This document shows, piece by piece, positions 26,280 to 35,731 of a DNA stretch of 64,000 bases. The DNA lies in the NCBI GenBank assembly GCA_946185745.1, contig CAMHKQ010000001.1, forward strand, positions 1-64,000, written 5' to 3'. Made by a program: the position numbers and the translations under genes. This stretch comes from an uncultured Bacteroidales bacterium (lineage in GTDB: Bacteria > Bacteroidota > Bacteroidia > Bacteroidales > UBA932). The notes below the pieces were generated by a model, which did not search any database, was not told where the DNA came from, and saw nothing but the letters and a program-made list of their open reading frames with translations. The first letter of the stretch is position 1. Each line of letters starts with the position of its first letter.

Positions 26280-26510
26280 ATGGCTAAAATGCATGGGGCT
26301 GTGGTAGTCGACGTGGAGAGATGCAAAGGTTGCAATCTCTGTGTCGCCGCCTGCCCGCAGAAGGTCTTGGAACTCACTCCCAAGACCGTCAACACGAAGG
26401 GATATCATTATTCCCAGCCCGTCAAGGAGGAACTGTGCATCGGCTGCGCCAGCTGTGCAATAGTCTGCCCGGACGGATGTATCACAGTTTACCGTAAAAA
26501 AGAGGAGTAA
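26280..26510 (+). CDS. vorD: 2-oxoacid:ferredoxin oxidoreductase, delta (2x[4Fe-4S]) subunit
   Basis: 76 aa ferredoxin with two complete cluster motifs, CKGCNLCVAACP and CIGCASCAIVCP. In this context it is the electron-transfer subunit of a four-subunit 2-oxoisovalerate/2-oxoglutarate-type ferredoxin oxidoreductase. Operon order D-B-A-C with very short gaps. Acts in the cytoplasm. Confidence 0.93.
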   Translation: MAKMHGAVVVDVERCKGCNLCVAACPQKVLELTPKTVNTKGYHYSQPVKEELCIGCASCAIVCPDGCITVYRKKEE

Positions 26511-26515
26511 AAGTT

Positions 26516-27598
26516 ATGGCAGAGAAAGAAGTCAGCCTTATCAAAGGCAACGAGGCCATTGCCCTCGCAGCGATTCGCTGCGGATGTGACGGATATTTCG
26601 GATATCCCATCACCCCGCAGAGCGAAGTTCTCGAAACCCTTGCGGCGCAGAAGCCCTGGGAGACCACCGGCATGGTAGTCCTCCAGGCCGAAAGCGAGCT
26701 TGCTTCCATCAACATGGTTTATGGCGGTGCAGGCACCGGAAAGCGTGTCATGACCTCATCTTCCAGCCCCGGCATCTCCCTGATGCAGGAGGGCATGTCC
26801 TATCTCGCGGGCGCCGAACTGCCCTGCGTGGTGTTCAACTGCATGCGCGGCGGCCCCGGCCTCGGAACCATCCAGCCCAGCCAGGCCGACTATTTCCAGA
26901 CCTGCAAGGGCGGCGGTCACGGCGATTACCGCCTGATCACCCTCGCCCCCTCGTCGGTACAGGAAATGGCCGACTTCGTGGACCTCGCGTTCGAGCTTGC
27001 GTTCAAGTACCGCAACCCCGCCATGATTCTCGCCGACGGCGTTATCGGCCAGATGATGGAAAAGGTTGTCCTTCCCGACTTCAAGCCCCGCCGCACCGAG
27101 GAGCAGATCATCAAGGAATGCCCCTGGGCGGCAACCGGCCGCATGGGCCGCAAGAACCCCAACGTCATCACCAGCCTCGAACTCCAGAGCGAAGTGATGG
27201 AGCAGAACAACCTGCGCATCCAGGAGAAATACAAAAAGTGCGAAGAGAACGAGGTGCGCTACGAGGAGTACAAGTGCGAAGACGCCGATTACATGATTGT
27301 CGCCTTCGGCTCGGCCGCCCGTATCGCCAAGAAGACCATCGCCCTTGCCCGCGAACAGGGCATCAAGGTGGGTCTCCTCCGTCCCATAACCCTCTGGCCG
27401 TTCCCCACTAAGGAAATCGCAAAGCTCGCAAAGAACAAGAAGGGCATCCTCGTGCTCGAGTTCAATGCAGGTCAGATGATCGAAGACGTCAGGCTCGCAG
27501 TCGAGTGCAAGCTCCCGGTAGAGCATTACGGCCGTCTCGGCGGTATCGTTCCCGATCCCGACGAAGTCCTCGACGCCTTGAAGAAAATGATTAAATAA
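26516..27598 (+). CDS. vorB: 3-methyl-2-oxobutanoate (2-oxoacid):ferredoxin oxidoreductase, alpha subunit
   Basis: 360 aa. Pyrimidine-binding plus transketolase C-terminal domains of the OFOR family: KGNEAIALAAIRCGCDGYFGYPITPQ-type start (GYPITPQSE is diagnostic), GISLMQEG, and a C-terminal domain with ILVLEFNAGQMIEDVR. The VorB/KorA subclass oxidatively decarboxylates 2-oxo acids with CoA and ferredoxin. Substrate is inferred as branched-chain from the neighbouring ilvE and buk; 2-oxoglutarate cannot be excluded by sequence reading alone. Confidence 0.92.
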   Translation: MAEKEVSLIKGNEAIALAAIRCGCDGYFGYPITPQSEVLETLAAQKPWETTGMVVLQAESELASINMVYGGAGTGKRVMTSSSSPGISLMQEGMSYLAGAELPCVVFNCMRGGPGLGTIQPSQADYFQTCKGGGHGDYRLITLAPSSVQEMADFVDLAFELAFKYRNPAMILADGVIGQMMEKVVLPDFKPRRTEEQIIKECPWAATGRMGRKNPNVITSLELQSEVMEQNNLRIQEKYKKCEENEVRYEEYKCEDADYMIVAFGSAARIAKKTIALAREQGIKVGLLRPITLWPFPTKEIAKLAKNKKGILVLEFNAGQMIEDVRLAVECKLPVEHYGRLGGIVPDPDEVLDALKKMIK

Positions 27599-27606
27599 CG
27601 AAGGCC

Positions 27607-28377
27607 ATGACAAGAGAAGAAATAATCAAGACCGGTGACGTAGTATATCGCAAACCGGAACTCCTCAACGATACCCCGATGCATTATTGCCCGGGCTGCC
27701 CCCACGGTGTCGTCCACAAGCTGGTGGCGGAGGTCATAGATGAAATGGGCATGCGCGACAAGACCATAGCGGTCTCCCCGGTGGGATGCTCGGTGTTCGC
27801 ATACCGATATATCGACGTAGACTGGGAAGAGGCCGCCCACGGCCGCGCTCCGGCACTTGCCAGCGCAATCAAGAGGCTCTGGCCCGACAGGCTCGTGTTC
27901 ACCTACCAGGGTGACGGCGACCTCGCCTGCATCGGCACCGCCGAAACCATCCACGCCCTCAACCGCAGCGAGAACATCACCATCATCTTCATCAACAATG
28001 CCATTTACGGCATGACCGGCGGCCAGATGGCTCCCACCACGCTGCTCGGCCAGAAGACGGTGACCTGTCCCTACGGCCGCGAAGTGGCGCTCCACGGCTA
28101 TCCGCTGAAGATTGCGGACATCGCGGCAATCCTCCCCGGAACCTGCTACGTGACCCGTCAGACCGTGGACACCGTGCCTGCTATCCGCAAGGCCAAGGCG
28201 GCCATCCGCAAGGCATTCGACTATTCCATGCAGGGCAAGGGCTCCAATCTCGTGGAAATCGTATCCACCTGCAACTCGGGCTGGAAGCTGTCTCCCGAGA
28301 AGTCGTTCGAATGGATGAGGGAGAACATGGTTCCGTTCTATCCTCTTGGAGATTTAAAGGACACCGGTAAAGAATAA
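27607..28377 (+). CDS. vorA: 2-oxoacid:ferredoxin oxidoreductase, beta (TPP) subunit
   Basis: 256 aa thiamine-diphosphate-binding subunit. The TPP/Mg motif starts GDGDLACIGTAETIHAL and closes with FINNAIYGMTGGQ; HYCPGCPHG near the N-terminus carries the conserved Cys pair. Pairs with VorB to form the catalytic core. Starts eight bases after vorB. Confidence 0.93.
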   Translation: MTREEIIKTGDVVYRKPELLNDTPMHYCPGCPHGVVHKLVAEVIDEMGMRDKTIAVSPVGCSVFAYRYIDVDWEEAAHGRAPALASAIKRLWPDRLVFTYQGDGDLACIGTAETIHALNRSENITIIFINNAIYGMTGGQMAPTTLLGQKTVTCPYGREVALHGYPLKIADIAAILPGTCYVTRQTVDTVPAIRKAKAAIRKAFDYSMQGKGSNLVEIVSTCNSGWKLSPEKSFEWMRENMVPFYPLGDLKDTGKE

Positions 28378-28381
28378 AGCC

Positions 28382-28927
28382 ATGACAAACGAAATTATTA
28401 TCTCTGGATTCGGAGGACAGGGTGTCCTCTCCATGGGCAAGATACTCGCTTATTCCGGTCTGATGGAAGGCAAGGAAGTCACCTGGATGCCGGCATACGG
28501 CCCCGAGCAGCGCGGCGGTACCGCCAACTGCACCGTCATCGTGGCGGACGAGGAGATAGCCTCCCCGGTGCTCAGCAGCTACGACGTCGTGATAGTGCTC
28601 AATCAGCCTTCGCTCGAGAAGTTCGAGCCCAAGGTCAAGAAGGGCGGCGCCATCATCTACGACAGCTACGGCATCATGAATCCTCCCACCCGCAAGGATA
28701 TTCGCGTATACAAGATCAATGCGATGGACACCGCCGCCCAGCTGGGTATGACCAAGGTGTTCAACATGATAGTCCTCGGCGGCCTTCTCAAAGTCTGCCC
28801 GATGGTCTCGATCGACAGCGTCCTCAAGGGGCTCCGCAAGACTCTTCCCGAACGTCACTGGAAGCTCATTCCCATGAATGAGGAAGCCATCCGCAAGGGA
28901 ATGGAAATAATTGAGGAGGTGAAGTAG
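28382..28927 (+). CDS. vorC: 2-oxoacid:ferredoxin oxidoreductase, gamma subunit
   Basis: 181 aa. Begins ISGFGGQGVLSMGKILA, the signature of the OFOR gamma domain, and contains YGPEQRGGTANC, typical of Vor/Kor gamma subunits. Probably helps bind CoA and complete the heterotetramer. It is the last gene of the buk-ilvE-vor unit; a strong terminator follows 40 bp later. Confidence 0.93.
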   Translation: MTNEIIISGFGGQGVLSMGKILAYSGLMEGKEVTWMPAYGPEQRGGTANCTVIVADEEIASPVLSSYDVVIVLNQPSLEKFEPKVKKGGAIIYDSYGIMNPPTRKDIRVYKINAMDTAAQLGMTKVFNMIVLGGLLKVCPMVSIDSVLKGLRKTLPERHWKLIPMNEEAIRKGMEIIEEVK

Positions 28928-28965
28928 CCGGCATCGTCCGCCGCTTCTTCACGCCACTCCGTCCG

Positions 28966-29024
28966 ACTCCGCCGACAAGGCCGGTCCCCTCAAGGGGGAA
29001 CCGGTTGTGTCGGCGGAGTTTTTT
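28966..29024 (+). terminator. Strong intrinsic terminator after vorC
   Basis: Twelve-base perfect arms ACTCCGCCGACA (28966-28977) and TGTCGGCGGAGT (29008-29019), with an inner GGT(C)CCC/GGGG(A)ACC stem and a TCAA loop, are followed by six T. One of the clearest rho-independent terminators in the window. It is plus-strand and separates the fermentation operon from xseA. Confidence 0.9.
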
Positions 29025-29052
29025 GATTGTTAAGGAAATGAAAAAATATTTG
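29022..29052 (+). promoter_or_regulatory. Probable xseA operon promoter
   Basis: TTTG at 29022-29025 (overlapping the terminator T-tract), exactly 19 bases, then AATATTTG at 29045-29052 (one mismatch from TAnnTTTG). Spacing matches the Bacteroidota consensus. xseA starts 28 bases later. Confidence 0.5.
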
Positions 29053-29080
29053 TAAATTTACAAACTGACAGCATCTTGCC

Positions 29081-30268
29081 ATGGAGCGCGATTTTGTAGA
29101 CCTGTACACTCTTCAGCACGACATGAAAGAGGGCCTCACGGACCTCTTTCCGGACCGCATATGGGTGAAGGCCGAGATAGCTTCGCTCAGCGTGAAGTCC
29201 GGAGGACACTGCTATCTGGACCTCGTGCAGAGCGACGGAGGGCTGGTAGTGGCCAGAGTTCGCGCAATAATCTGGAGCAGCTGCTACACTCTGCTCAACG
29301 CCAAATTCCACAGCGCCACGGGCAGCGACATCACCGCCGGCACGGAAGTGCTGGTCCGGGCCATGGTGAATTTTCACGAAGTCTACGGCCTTTCTCTGAT
29401 AATAGACGACATCGACGCCTCCCTGGCGGTGGGCGAACAGCAGCTGAAGCGGCAGCAGACCGTCGAAAGGCTTACTAAGGAAGGCCTGATGAAAAGGCAG
29501 AAGGGCCTCCGGCTCGCCGACATGCCTTACCTCCTTGCGGTGATATCCGCCGAAGGGGCGGCGGGCCTTCAGGATTTCCGGCGCCATCTGCTCGAAAACC
29601 CATGGGGCTACGCCTACCGGCTGGATTTCCATCCTGCGGTGATGCAGGGCGAAGACGCCCCCGGATCCATAATCGCGGCGCTTCAGGGTATCGAGGCATC
29701 CGGCGCGGCTTATGATGCGGTGCTGGTTCTCCGCGGCGGTGGCTCCGACATGGATCTGGTCTGCTTCGACGACTACGACCTCGCGGCCGCCATAGCGCGT
29801 TTCCCCATACCGGTTATAACCGCCATCGGCCACGATAAGGATTTCCACGTTGCCGACATGGTCGCCTTCGACTACGTTAAGACCCCTACCGCGCTCGCGG
29901 ACATGTTCCTCGATCTCACCGCAGCTGCGGATGCCCGCATATCAGCCTATGAAAACCGTCTCGCCCTTGCGTTCCGCGGCCGCATCGTAGCGCTCGAGTC
30001 GCGTATGGACCTGGCGGTCAGGGGTATACAAAGTGCTGTCAGACAGAGGCTTACCGGGGCTGAATACGGAGTGGCGATGCTCGAACAGAAGATTGCTGCC
30101 ACCGATCCCCGCAATGTGCTCGCGAGGGGGTTCTCCCTTGCGCTGGACTCACGCGGTGTGAAGCTTGAAGGAGCGGCGTCGGCCAGGCCTGGCGACACCA
30201 TTTCGGTGATGTTCGCGGACGGCCGCATAGGCGCCAGGGTGGAAGATGTGAAATTAAAACAGTCATAA
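29081..30268 (+). CDS. xseA: Exodeoxyribonuclease VII large subunit
   Basis: 395 aa. N-terminal OB-fold (WVKAEIASLSVKSGGHCYLDL) followed by the exonuclease VII domain with PYLLAVISAEGAAG, LRGGGSDMDLVCFDDYDLA and ITAIGHDKDFHVADMV, and a coiled-coil tail. Degrades single-stranded DNA to oligonucleotides together with XseB, encoded four bases downstream. Normal length. Confidence 0.95.
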   Translation: MERDFVDLYTLQHDMKEGLTDLFPDRIWVKAEIASLSVKSGGHCYLDLVQSDGGLVVARVRAIIWSSCYTLLNAKFHSATGSDITAGTEVLVRAMVNFHEVYGLSLIIDDIDASLAVGEQQLKRQQTVERLTKEGLMKRQKGLRLADMPYLLAVISAEGAAGLQDFRRHLLENPWGYAYRLDFHPAVMQGEDAPGSIIAALQGIEASGAAYDAVLVLRGGGSDMDLVCFDDYDLAAAIARFPIPVITAIGHDKDFHVADMVAFDYVKTPTALADMFLDLTAAADARISAYENRLALAFRGRIVALESRMDLAVRGIQSAVRQRLTGAEYGVAMLEQKIAATDPRNVLARGFSLALDSRGVKLEGAASARPGDTISVMFADGRIGARVEDVKLKQS

Positions 30269-30272
30269 TTAT

Positions 30273-30461
30273 ATGGGCAAGAAATTCGATTATGCGAAGG
30301 CCATGGCCAGGCTCGAGGAGATTGCAGTCAAGGTGGAGGATCCCAAGACCAGTCTCGACGACATAGCCGGTCTCGTGAAGGAGAGCCGGGCTCTCATCAA
30401 AGACTGCCGCGACTACCTGCGGGGTGTCCGGGCAAGCATTGAGAGCGTTGAAAATGAATGA
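30273..30461 (+). CDS. xseB: Exodeoxyribonuclease VII small subunit
   Basis: 62 aa, all helical. FDYAKAMARLEEIAVKVEDP and the spacing to a second amphipathic helix are characteristic of XseB. Four bases after xseA; its 3' end overlaps or abuts the glgB-like gene depending on the start chosen there. Confidence 0.92.
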   Translation: MGKKFDYAKAMARLEEIAVKVEDPKTSLDDIAGLVKESRALIKDCRDYLRGVRASIESVENE

Positions 30462-30471
30462 CGGAAAGAAT

Positions 30472-32487
30472 ATGAACAAGAAAATGATATATGAGCTCGA
30501 CCCCTGGCTTGAACCTTTCAAGGGGGCTATCGATGCGCGCCATTCCCGCATAAATGCGGCTGCTGCGAAACTCATCTCGAACGTGGGCGGAAAGACTATC
30601 GCCGACGCCGCCAACAACCAGCTCTTCTACGGCCTCCACAAGACCGACGGCGGAGACTGGATATTCCGCGAATGGGCCCCTAACGCCACCAGAATCTATC
30701 TCATCGGTGAATTCAACAATTGGAAACGCAGCGATGCCTACAGGCTCACGCCCGTGGGAGGCGGCAACTGGGAGATTACCGTTCCCGCCATTTTCCTGCA
30801 CCACGGGGAACTGTACAAGCTCTGGATAGAATGGCCCGGCGGTTCGGGAGAGCGTCTTCCGTCCTATGTCACCAGGGTGGTGCAGGACCAGACCACCAAG
30901 GTCTTCAGCGCCCAGGTATGGGATCCCGAAAAACCGTATGAATGGAAGCACAAGGGTCCCGGAAAGCGCGAGCATCCCTTCATCTACGAATGCCACATAG
31001 GCATGAGCGGCGAGGAGGAGAAGGTGGCCGGTTTCGACGATTTCCGCAAGACCGTACTCCCGAGAGTCAGGAAACTGGGCTACGACACCCTGCAGATCAT
31101 GGCGCTCCAGGAGCATCCCTATTACGGTTCGTTCGGCTATCAGGTGAGCAATTTCTACGCGCTGAGCTCCCGCTTCGGCACTCCCGAGGAATTCAAGGCC
31201 CTGGTCGACGAGGCCCACGGGATGGGCATCGCCGTAATAATGGACATAGTGCATTCCCACTCGGTGTCCAATGAAATCGAAGGGCTCGGCCGTTTCGACG
31301 GCAGGGAAGACCTCTACTTCTACCCCGGAGCCGCAGGCTATCATCCCGCATGGGGCAGCCGCTGCTTCGACTACGGCAAGGACGAGGTGAACTACTTCCT
31401 CCTTGGAAACTGCAAGTTCTGGATGCAGGAATACCATCTGGACGGATTCCGTTTCGACGGAGTGACCAGCATGCTCTACTGGGACCACGGCCTGGGGACG
31501 GATTTCGGCAACTATGAAATCTACTTCGGCCGCGGCGTGGACGACAATGCCGTCACATATCTGGCGCTGGCCAACAGGCTTATCCACGAGCTGAATCCCG
31601 ACGCAATCACCATTGCCGAAGACGTCAGCGGCATGCCCGGCCTGGCCGCACCGTTCGAACAGGGCGGCGTGGGCTTCAACTTCCGCATGGCCATGGGCGT
31701 AGCCGACCACTGGATCAAGTGGATAAAGGAGAAGAGCGACGAGCAGTGGAGCCCCGGGGAAATCTGGTACGAGCTTACCAACAAGCGCGCGGACGAGCGG
31801 ACCATTTCCTATGCCGAGTGCCACGACCAGGCTTTGGTCGGTGACAAGACCATCATCTTCCGCCTGATTGACAAAGAGATGTACTGGAGCATGAACAAGG
31901 GGTCGCAGAACCTGTTGATAGACAGGGGTATAGCCCTTCACAAAATGATTCGTCTCGTGACGGCTGCCACCGCCGGCGACGGCTACCTCAACTTCATGGG
32001 CAACGAGTTCGGGCATCCCGAATGGATAGACTTCCCGCGCGAAGGCAACGGATGGAGTTTCAAGTATGCCCGCCGCCTTTGGAGCCTGGCCGACAGGGAC
32101 GACCTGCGCTACCGGAACCTGCAGAATTTCGACGCCGACATGGTGCATTTCATGAAAGAGAACGACGTGCTCTCCGAAAGCCCCGTTCTGCTTACTGCCG
32201 ATGAAGAGAAGAAAATACTGGTTTTCCTTCGGAAAAATTGTATCTTTGCGCTGAATTTCAATCCGACGCAGTCTTTCCAGGAGTATGGATTCGCTGCGCC
32301 GGAAGGGGAGTGGGATATGGTCCTGAACTCCGATGATGCCGTATACGACGGTTTCTCCCGGCTTTCGGGAGGCGGAGTCCACGTGGCCCTGGCGGAAAAA
32401 TCGCCCAACGGCAACCCCGAGATGGACCACACGCTGTACCTGTACCTGCCGAGCAGGTGTGCGATTGTACTTAAGAAACTTAGATAA
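30472..32487 (+). CDS. glgB: 1,4-alpha-glucan branching enzyme (GH13)
   Basis: 671 aa from the ATG at 30472, preferred because GGAAAG lies six bases upstream and the family N-terminus starts just before NDPWLEPF-type sequence (here LDPWLEPFKG); ATG at 30454 or GTG at 30424 are alternatives. CBM48 (WAPNATRIYLIGEFNNWK) then a GH13 barrel with IMDIVHSH, DGFRFDGVTSM (nucleophile Asp), TIAEDVSG (acid/base Glu) and YAECHDQ. Forms alpha-1,6 branches in glycogen or a similar glucan. Resembles the eukaryote-like branching enzymes common in Bacteroidetes. First of five alpha-glucan genes. Confidence 0.93.
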   Translation: MNKKMIYELDPWLEPFKGAIDARHSRINAAAAKLISNVGGKTIADAANNQLFYGLHKTDGGDWIFREWAPNATRIYLIGEFNNWKRSDAYRLTPVGGGNWEITVPAIFLHHGELYKLWIEWPGGSGERLPSYVTRVVQDQTTKVFSAQVWDPEKPYEWKHKGPGKREHPFIYECHIGMSGEEEKVAGFDDFRKTVLPRVRKLGYDTLQIMALQEHPYYGSFGYQVSNFYALSSRFGTPEEFKALVDEAHGMGIAVIMDIVHSHSVSNEIEGLGRFDGREDLYFYPGAAGYHPAWGSRCFDYGKDEVNYFLLGNCKFWMQEYHLDGFRFDGVTSMLYWDHGLGTDFGNYEIYFGRGVDDNAVTYLALANRLIHELNPDAITIAEDVSGMPGLAAPFEQGGVGFNFRMAMGVADHWIKWIKEKSDEQWSPGEIWYELTNKRADERTISYAECHDQALVGDKTIIFRLIDKEMYWSMNKGSQNLLIDRGIALHKMIRLVTAATAGDGYLNFMGNEFGHPEWIDFPREGNGWSFKYARRLWSLADRDDLRYRNLQNFDADMVHFMKENDVLSESPVLLTADEEKKILVFLRKNCIFALNFNPTQSFQEYGFAAPEGEWDMVLNSDDAVYDGFSRLSGGGVHVALAEKSPNGNPEMDHTLYLYLPSRCAIVLKKLR

Positions 32488-32498
32488 GTCATTGATAT

Positions 32499-34439
32499 AT
32501 GGCATTTTTGAAATTTAACAAAGCGGAGCTGGTGAATCTCTCTTACTCTTTGAAGCGGGAGATCATCAGCGCCAACAAGACCGGTGCCTACTGCAACACC
32601 AGCATCGTCACGTGCAACACGCGCCGCTACCACGGTCTGCTGTCCGTCACGCTGGACCGTTTCGGCGGGGACAAATTCCTGCTGCTTTCGGCCATCGACG
32701 AGTCATTCATCGTCAACGGAAAGCAGTTCAACCTCGGAATCCATTGCTACGGCGACATTTACGAGCCGCGCGGCCACAAGTATGTGATAGACTTCGATGC
32801 CGACCCGGTACCTACCATCACCTACAAGGTCGGGGAGATAGAGTTCCGCAAGAGCCTCCTGCTCATGCCCGACTCTGACCGCATCCTCATCAAGTACGAG
32901 CTCGTATCGTCGCCCGCCAAGGCTACCCTGCAGCTCAGGCCTTTCCTGGCATTCCGCAATATCCATGCTCTCACCCAGGAAAATGCTTCGGCCGATACCG
33001 GATTCACTCCGGTGGAGGGCGGGGCGTCATTCCGGCTCTATCCGAACTTCCCCAACCTCGTACTGCAGTGCAGCCGTTCTGGCTTCAGGTTCGTGCCCTC
33101 GCCCGACTGGTACAAGGGCATCACCTATTCCGACGAATACCGCCGCGGTTTCGACTGCAAGGAAGACCTCCTGGTACCCGGCTGGTTCGAAGGCAGCATG
33201 AAGGAGGGGGACAGCCTCATAGTGTCGGCATCTCTCGCCGAAGAGGCTCCCGCAGGCTTCAAGCGTACCTTCGACGCCACGGTGGCAAAGATGCCCGACA
33301 TCCAGGGCAACCGCGACCAGCTCGTGCACTGGGCCGACCTCTTCATCTGCAACCACAACGGCCGCAAGAAAATCACCGCCGGCTTCTCGTGGATGTACAC
33401 CGGCCTTCTCCGCGAAACCCTGATTGCGCTTCCGGGCCTCACCCTTTATGCCAACGGCGATACCCATACCTTCGAGGAGATCCTCGACAACCTCATCGCC
33501 GACGAGCAGGACCGCCTGCTGCGCCGCACCACCCAGGTGGAAGCACCCCTCTACATGGCCAGCGTGCTGCAGGCTTACATCCGCTTCGGTGCCGATCCCG
33601 CAAAGGTCTGGAAGAAATACGGTCCTACGGTGAAGGGCATCCTGGAGAGCTATCTCCCCGGCTGCCGCAAGGAAGTCACCATGCACCCGAACGGGCTCCT
33701 CTGGGCCCAGATGGACCGCGTCGCGCTCAGCTGGATGAACGCCTACATAGACGGCAATCCCGTCACGGAGCGCGCCGGCTACCAGGTGGAGACCAACTCG
33801 CTCTGGTACAACAGCATCTGCTTCGCCCTCGAAATGGAGGCTCAGTACGGCAGGAACAAGACCTTCATTTCCAAGTGGAACCCGATAAAGGACAGGGTGA
33901 AGCTCAATTTCCAGCCCACCTTCTGGAACGAAGACCGCGGCTGTCTCGCCGACTACGTCGACAACTACGGCCAGAATCTGGAAATCCGGCCCAACCAGCT
34001 CGTGACGCTGTGGGTGGAATATTCCCCGCTCGACGAAATGCTGGAGCCCTCCGTCTTCAGGGTGGTCTCCAACGAGCTGGAAACCCGCAGGGGCATACGC
34101 ACACTCTCCCCGAGAGACGAAAAATACAAGGGCATCTACGAGGGCTCGCAGATCGACCGCGACCTGGCCTATCACCAGGGCAGCACCCGCACCTTCCTGC
34201 TCGAGTACTACGTGAAGGCCGGCTTCAAGCTTAACGGACCTTCCTTCTGCAACAAGGCTGAATGGCTCATCAAGTCGTTCTACGAAGATCTCGGAAAGCA
34301 CGGAGTGGGCGCGTTCAGCGAGCTCTATGACGGAGACCCGCCACAGGAGCCGCACGGTGCAATCGCTTCGGCGCTCAGCACCGCCGCGCTTCTCGCCGTG
34401 GAATATATGATAAATGAAAACAGGGAGGACAGGCCATGA
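32499..34439 (+). CDS. Glycogen debranching enzyme (amylo-alpha-1,6-glucosidase)
   Basis: 646 aa. N-terminal beta-domain with TGAYCNTSIVTCNTRRYHGLL, the hallmark of bacterial GDE proteins, and a C-terminal (alpha/alpha)6 domain with AGFSWMYTGLLRET, ANGLLWAQMDR and QGSTRTFLLEYY. Hydrolyses alpha-1,6 branches of glycogen. Ends overlapping the next gene by ATGA, showing translational coupling in the glucan operon. No signal peptide, so intracellular. Confidence 0.92.
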   Translation: MAFLKFNKAELVNLSYSLKREIISANKTGAYCNTSIVTCNTRRYHGLLSVTLDRFGGDKFLLLSAIDESFIVNGKQFNLGIHCYGDIYEPRGHKYVIDFDADPVPTITYKVGEIEFRKSLLLMPDSDRILIKYELVSSPAKATLQLRPFLAFRNIHALTQENASADTGFTPVEGGASFRLYPNFPNLVLQCSRSGFRFVPSPDWYKGITYSDEYRRGFDCKEDLLVPGWFEGSMKEGDSLIVSASLAEEAPAGFKRTFDATVAKMPDIQGNRDQLVHWADLFICNHNGRKKITAGFSWMYTGLLRETLIALPGLTLYANGDTHTFEEILDNLIADEQDRLLRRTTQVEAPLYMASVLQAYIRFGADPAKVWKKYGPTVKGILESYLPGCRKEVTMHPNGLLWAQMDRVALSWMNAYIDGNPVTERAGYQVETNSLWYNSICFALEMEAQYGRNKTFISKWNPIKDRVKLNFQPTFWNEDRGCLADYVDNYGQNLEIRPNQLVTLWVEYSPLDEMLEPSVFRVVSNELETRRGIRTLSPRDEKYKGIYEGSQIDRDLAYHQGSTRTFLLEYYVKAGFKLNGPSFCNKAEWLIKSFYEDLGKHGVGAFSELYDGDPPQEPHGAIASALSTAALLAVEYMINENREDRP

Positions 34440-35728
34440 CAGTACTAATGTTCGGCTGGGAGTTTCCCCCTCATATCGCCGGAGGTCTGGGCACTGCCTG
34501 TGAGGGCATTGTAAAGGGCCTGGCCCATAATGGCGTGAAGAGCATCTTCGTGATGCCCTCAGCCAGCGGCGACGAGGATCAGACCAGCACCACGATTATC
34601 AACGCCAGCGACGTTGCGGTGGAGTCGTTCGAAAACTCGGTTGACGAATTCCTCGACAAGGTGAAGTTCGTCCACATCGGTTCGAACCTCATCCCTTATG
34701 CCGATCCCGAAGAATTCTCCAACATCGTGGACGAGGAACGCGAAAGGCAGGTGAAGGATTTCCGCATCTCCTACGGGCAGAAATACAAGTTCAGCGGCAA
34801 GTACGGCTCCAACCTCCTCGAAGAGGTCGCCCGTTACGCCATGGTGGGCGGCACCATAGCCATGCAGCACAAAGACGAATTCGACGTCATCCACGCCCAT
34901 GACTGGCTCACCTATCTGGCCGGCATCGCCGCCAAGGAGCTCACGGGCAAGCCGCTCGTAGTGCACGTGCACGCCACCTCCTTCGACCGCGGCACCGACG
35001 ACATGGTGGACTCCCGCGTTTTCGCCATCGAAAAGAGGGGTATGGAGGAGGCCGACCGCGTAGTCACGGTCAGCGACCTCACCCGCAACATAGTCATCAA
35101 CCGTTACGGCATAGATCCTTCCAAGGTCATCACAGTGCACAACGCGGTGGACTTCAGCGGCAGGGAAAATCTCAGCGTAGAGAGGGGAGTGCGCGACAAG
35201 GTCGTGACCTTCCTCGGCCGCATCACTTTCCAGAAAGGCCCCGAGTACTTCATCGAAGCCGCCGCCAAGGTGCTCAAACGTACGGAAGGCGTGCGCTTCG
35301 TGATGGCCGGCAGCGGCGACATGATGAACCGCTGCATCAGGATGGTCGCCAGGCTTGGAATCAGCGACAGGTTCCACTTCACCGGCTTCCTCCGCGGAGC
35401 GGACGTCCAGAAGATGTTCGCCCTGTCCGACGTCTACATCATGCCTTCGGTCTCCGAACCGTTCGGCATCTCCCCGCTGGAAGCCATGCGCACCGGCGTA
35501 CCCTCTATCATTTCGCATCAGAGCGGCGCCTCCGAGGTGCTGAAGTATGCTCTCAAGGTGGACTTCTGGGATGTCGACGCCATGGCGGACGACATTTACG
35601 CCCTCCTCACTTACCCGGCCCTCTCGAAATTCGCCGAGAAGGAAGGTTTCGACGAGGTGAACGCCCTGAAGTGGAACAACGCCACCGCGAAGCTCAAGAA
35701 AGTTTATGAATCAGTAATAAATCAGTAA
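34436..35728 (+). CDS. GT4/GT5-like glycosyltransferase, probable alpha-glucan synthase
   Basis: 430 aa GT-B fold enzyme. N-terminal MFGWEFPPHIAGGLGTACEG resembles starch/glycogen synthases, and the C-terminal domain has VTFLGRITFQKGPEYF, VMAGSGDM and the E-x7-E motif in SEPFGISPLEAM typical of GT4. In Bacteroidetes this gene accompanies glycogen debranching and GH57 genes and is thought to elongate alpha-glucan; nucleotide-sugar donor is not known from sequence. No glgC is present nearby. Confidence 0.87.
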   Translation: MTVLMFGWEFPPHIAGGLGTACEGIVKGLAHNGVKSIFVMPSASGDEDQTSTTIINASDVAVESFENSVDEFLDKVKFVHIGSNLIPYADPEEFSNIVDEERERQVKDFRISYGQKYKFSGKYGSNLLEEVARYAMVGGTIAMQHKDEFDVIHAHDWLTYLAGIAAKELTGKPLVVHVHATSFDRGTDDMVDSRVFAIEKRGMEEADRVVTVSDLTRNIVINRYGIDPSKVITVHNAVDFSGRENLSVERGVRDKVVTFLGRITFQKGPEYFIEAAAKVLKRTEGVRFVMAGSGDMMNRCIRMVARLGISDRFHFTGFLRGADVQKMFALSDVYIMPSVSEPFGISPLEAMRTGVPSIISHQSGASEVLKYALKVDFWDVDAMADDIYALLTYPALSKFAEKEGFDEVNALKWNNATAKLKKVYESVINQ

Positions 35729-35731
35729 GCC

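Noticed and set aside
30397..32505. 702-codon minus-strand open frame opposite glgB
   Set aside because: Antisense shadow of a clear branching enzyme gene; no recognisable motifs or start signals.
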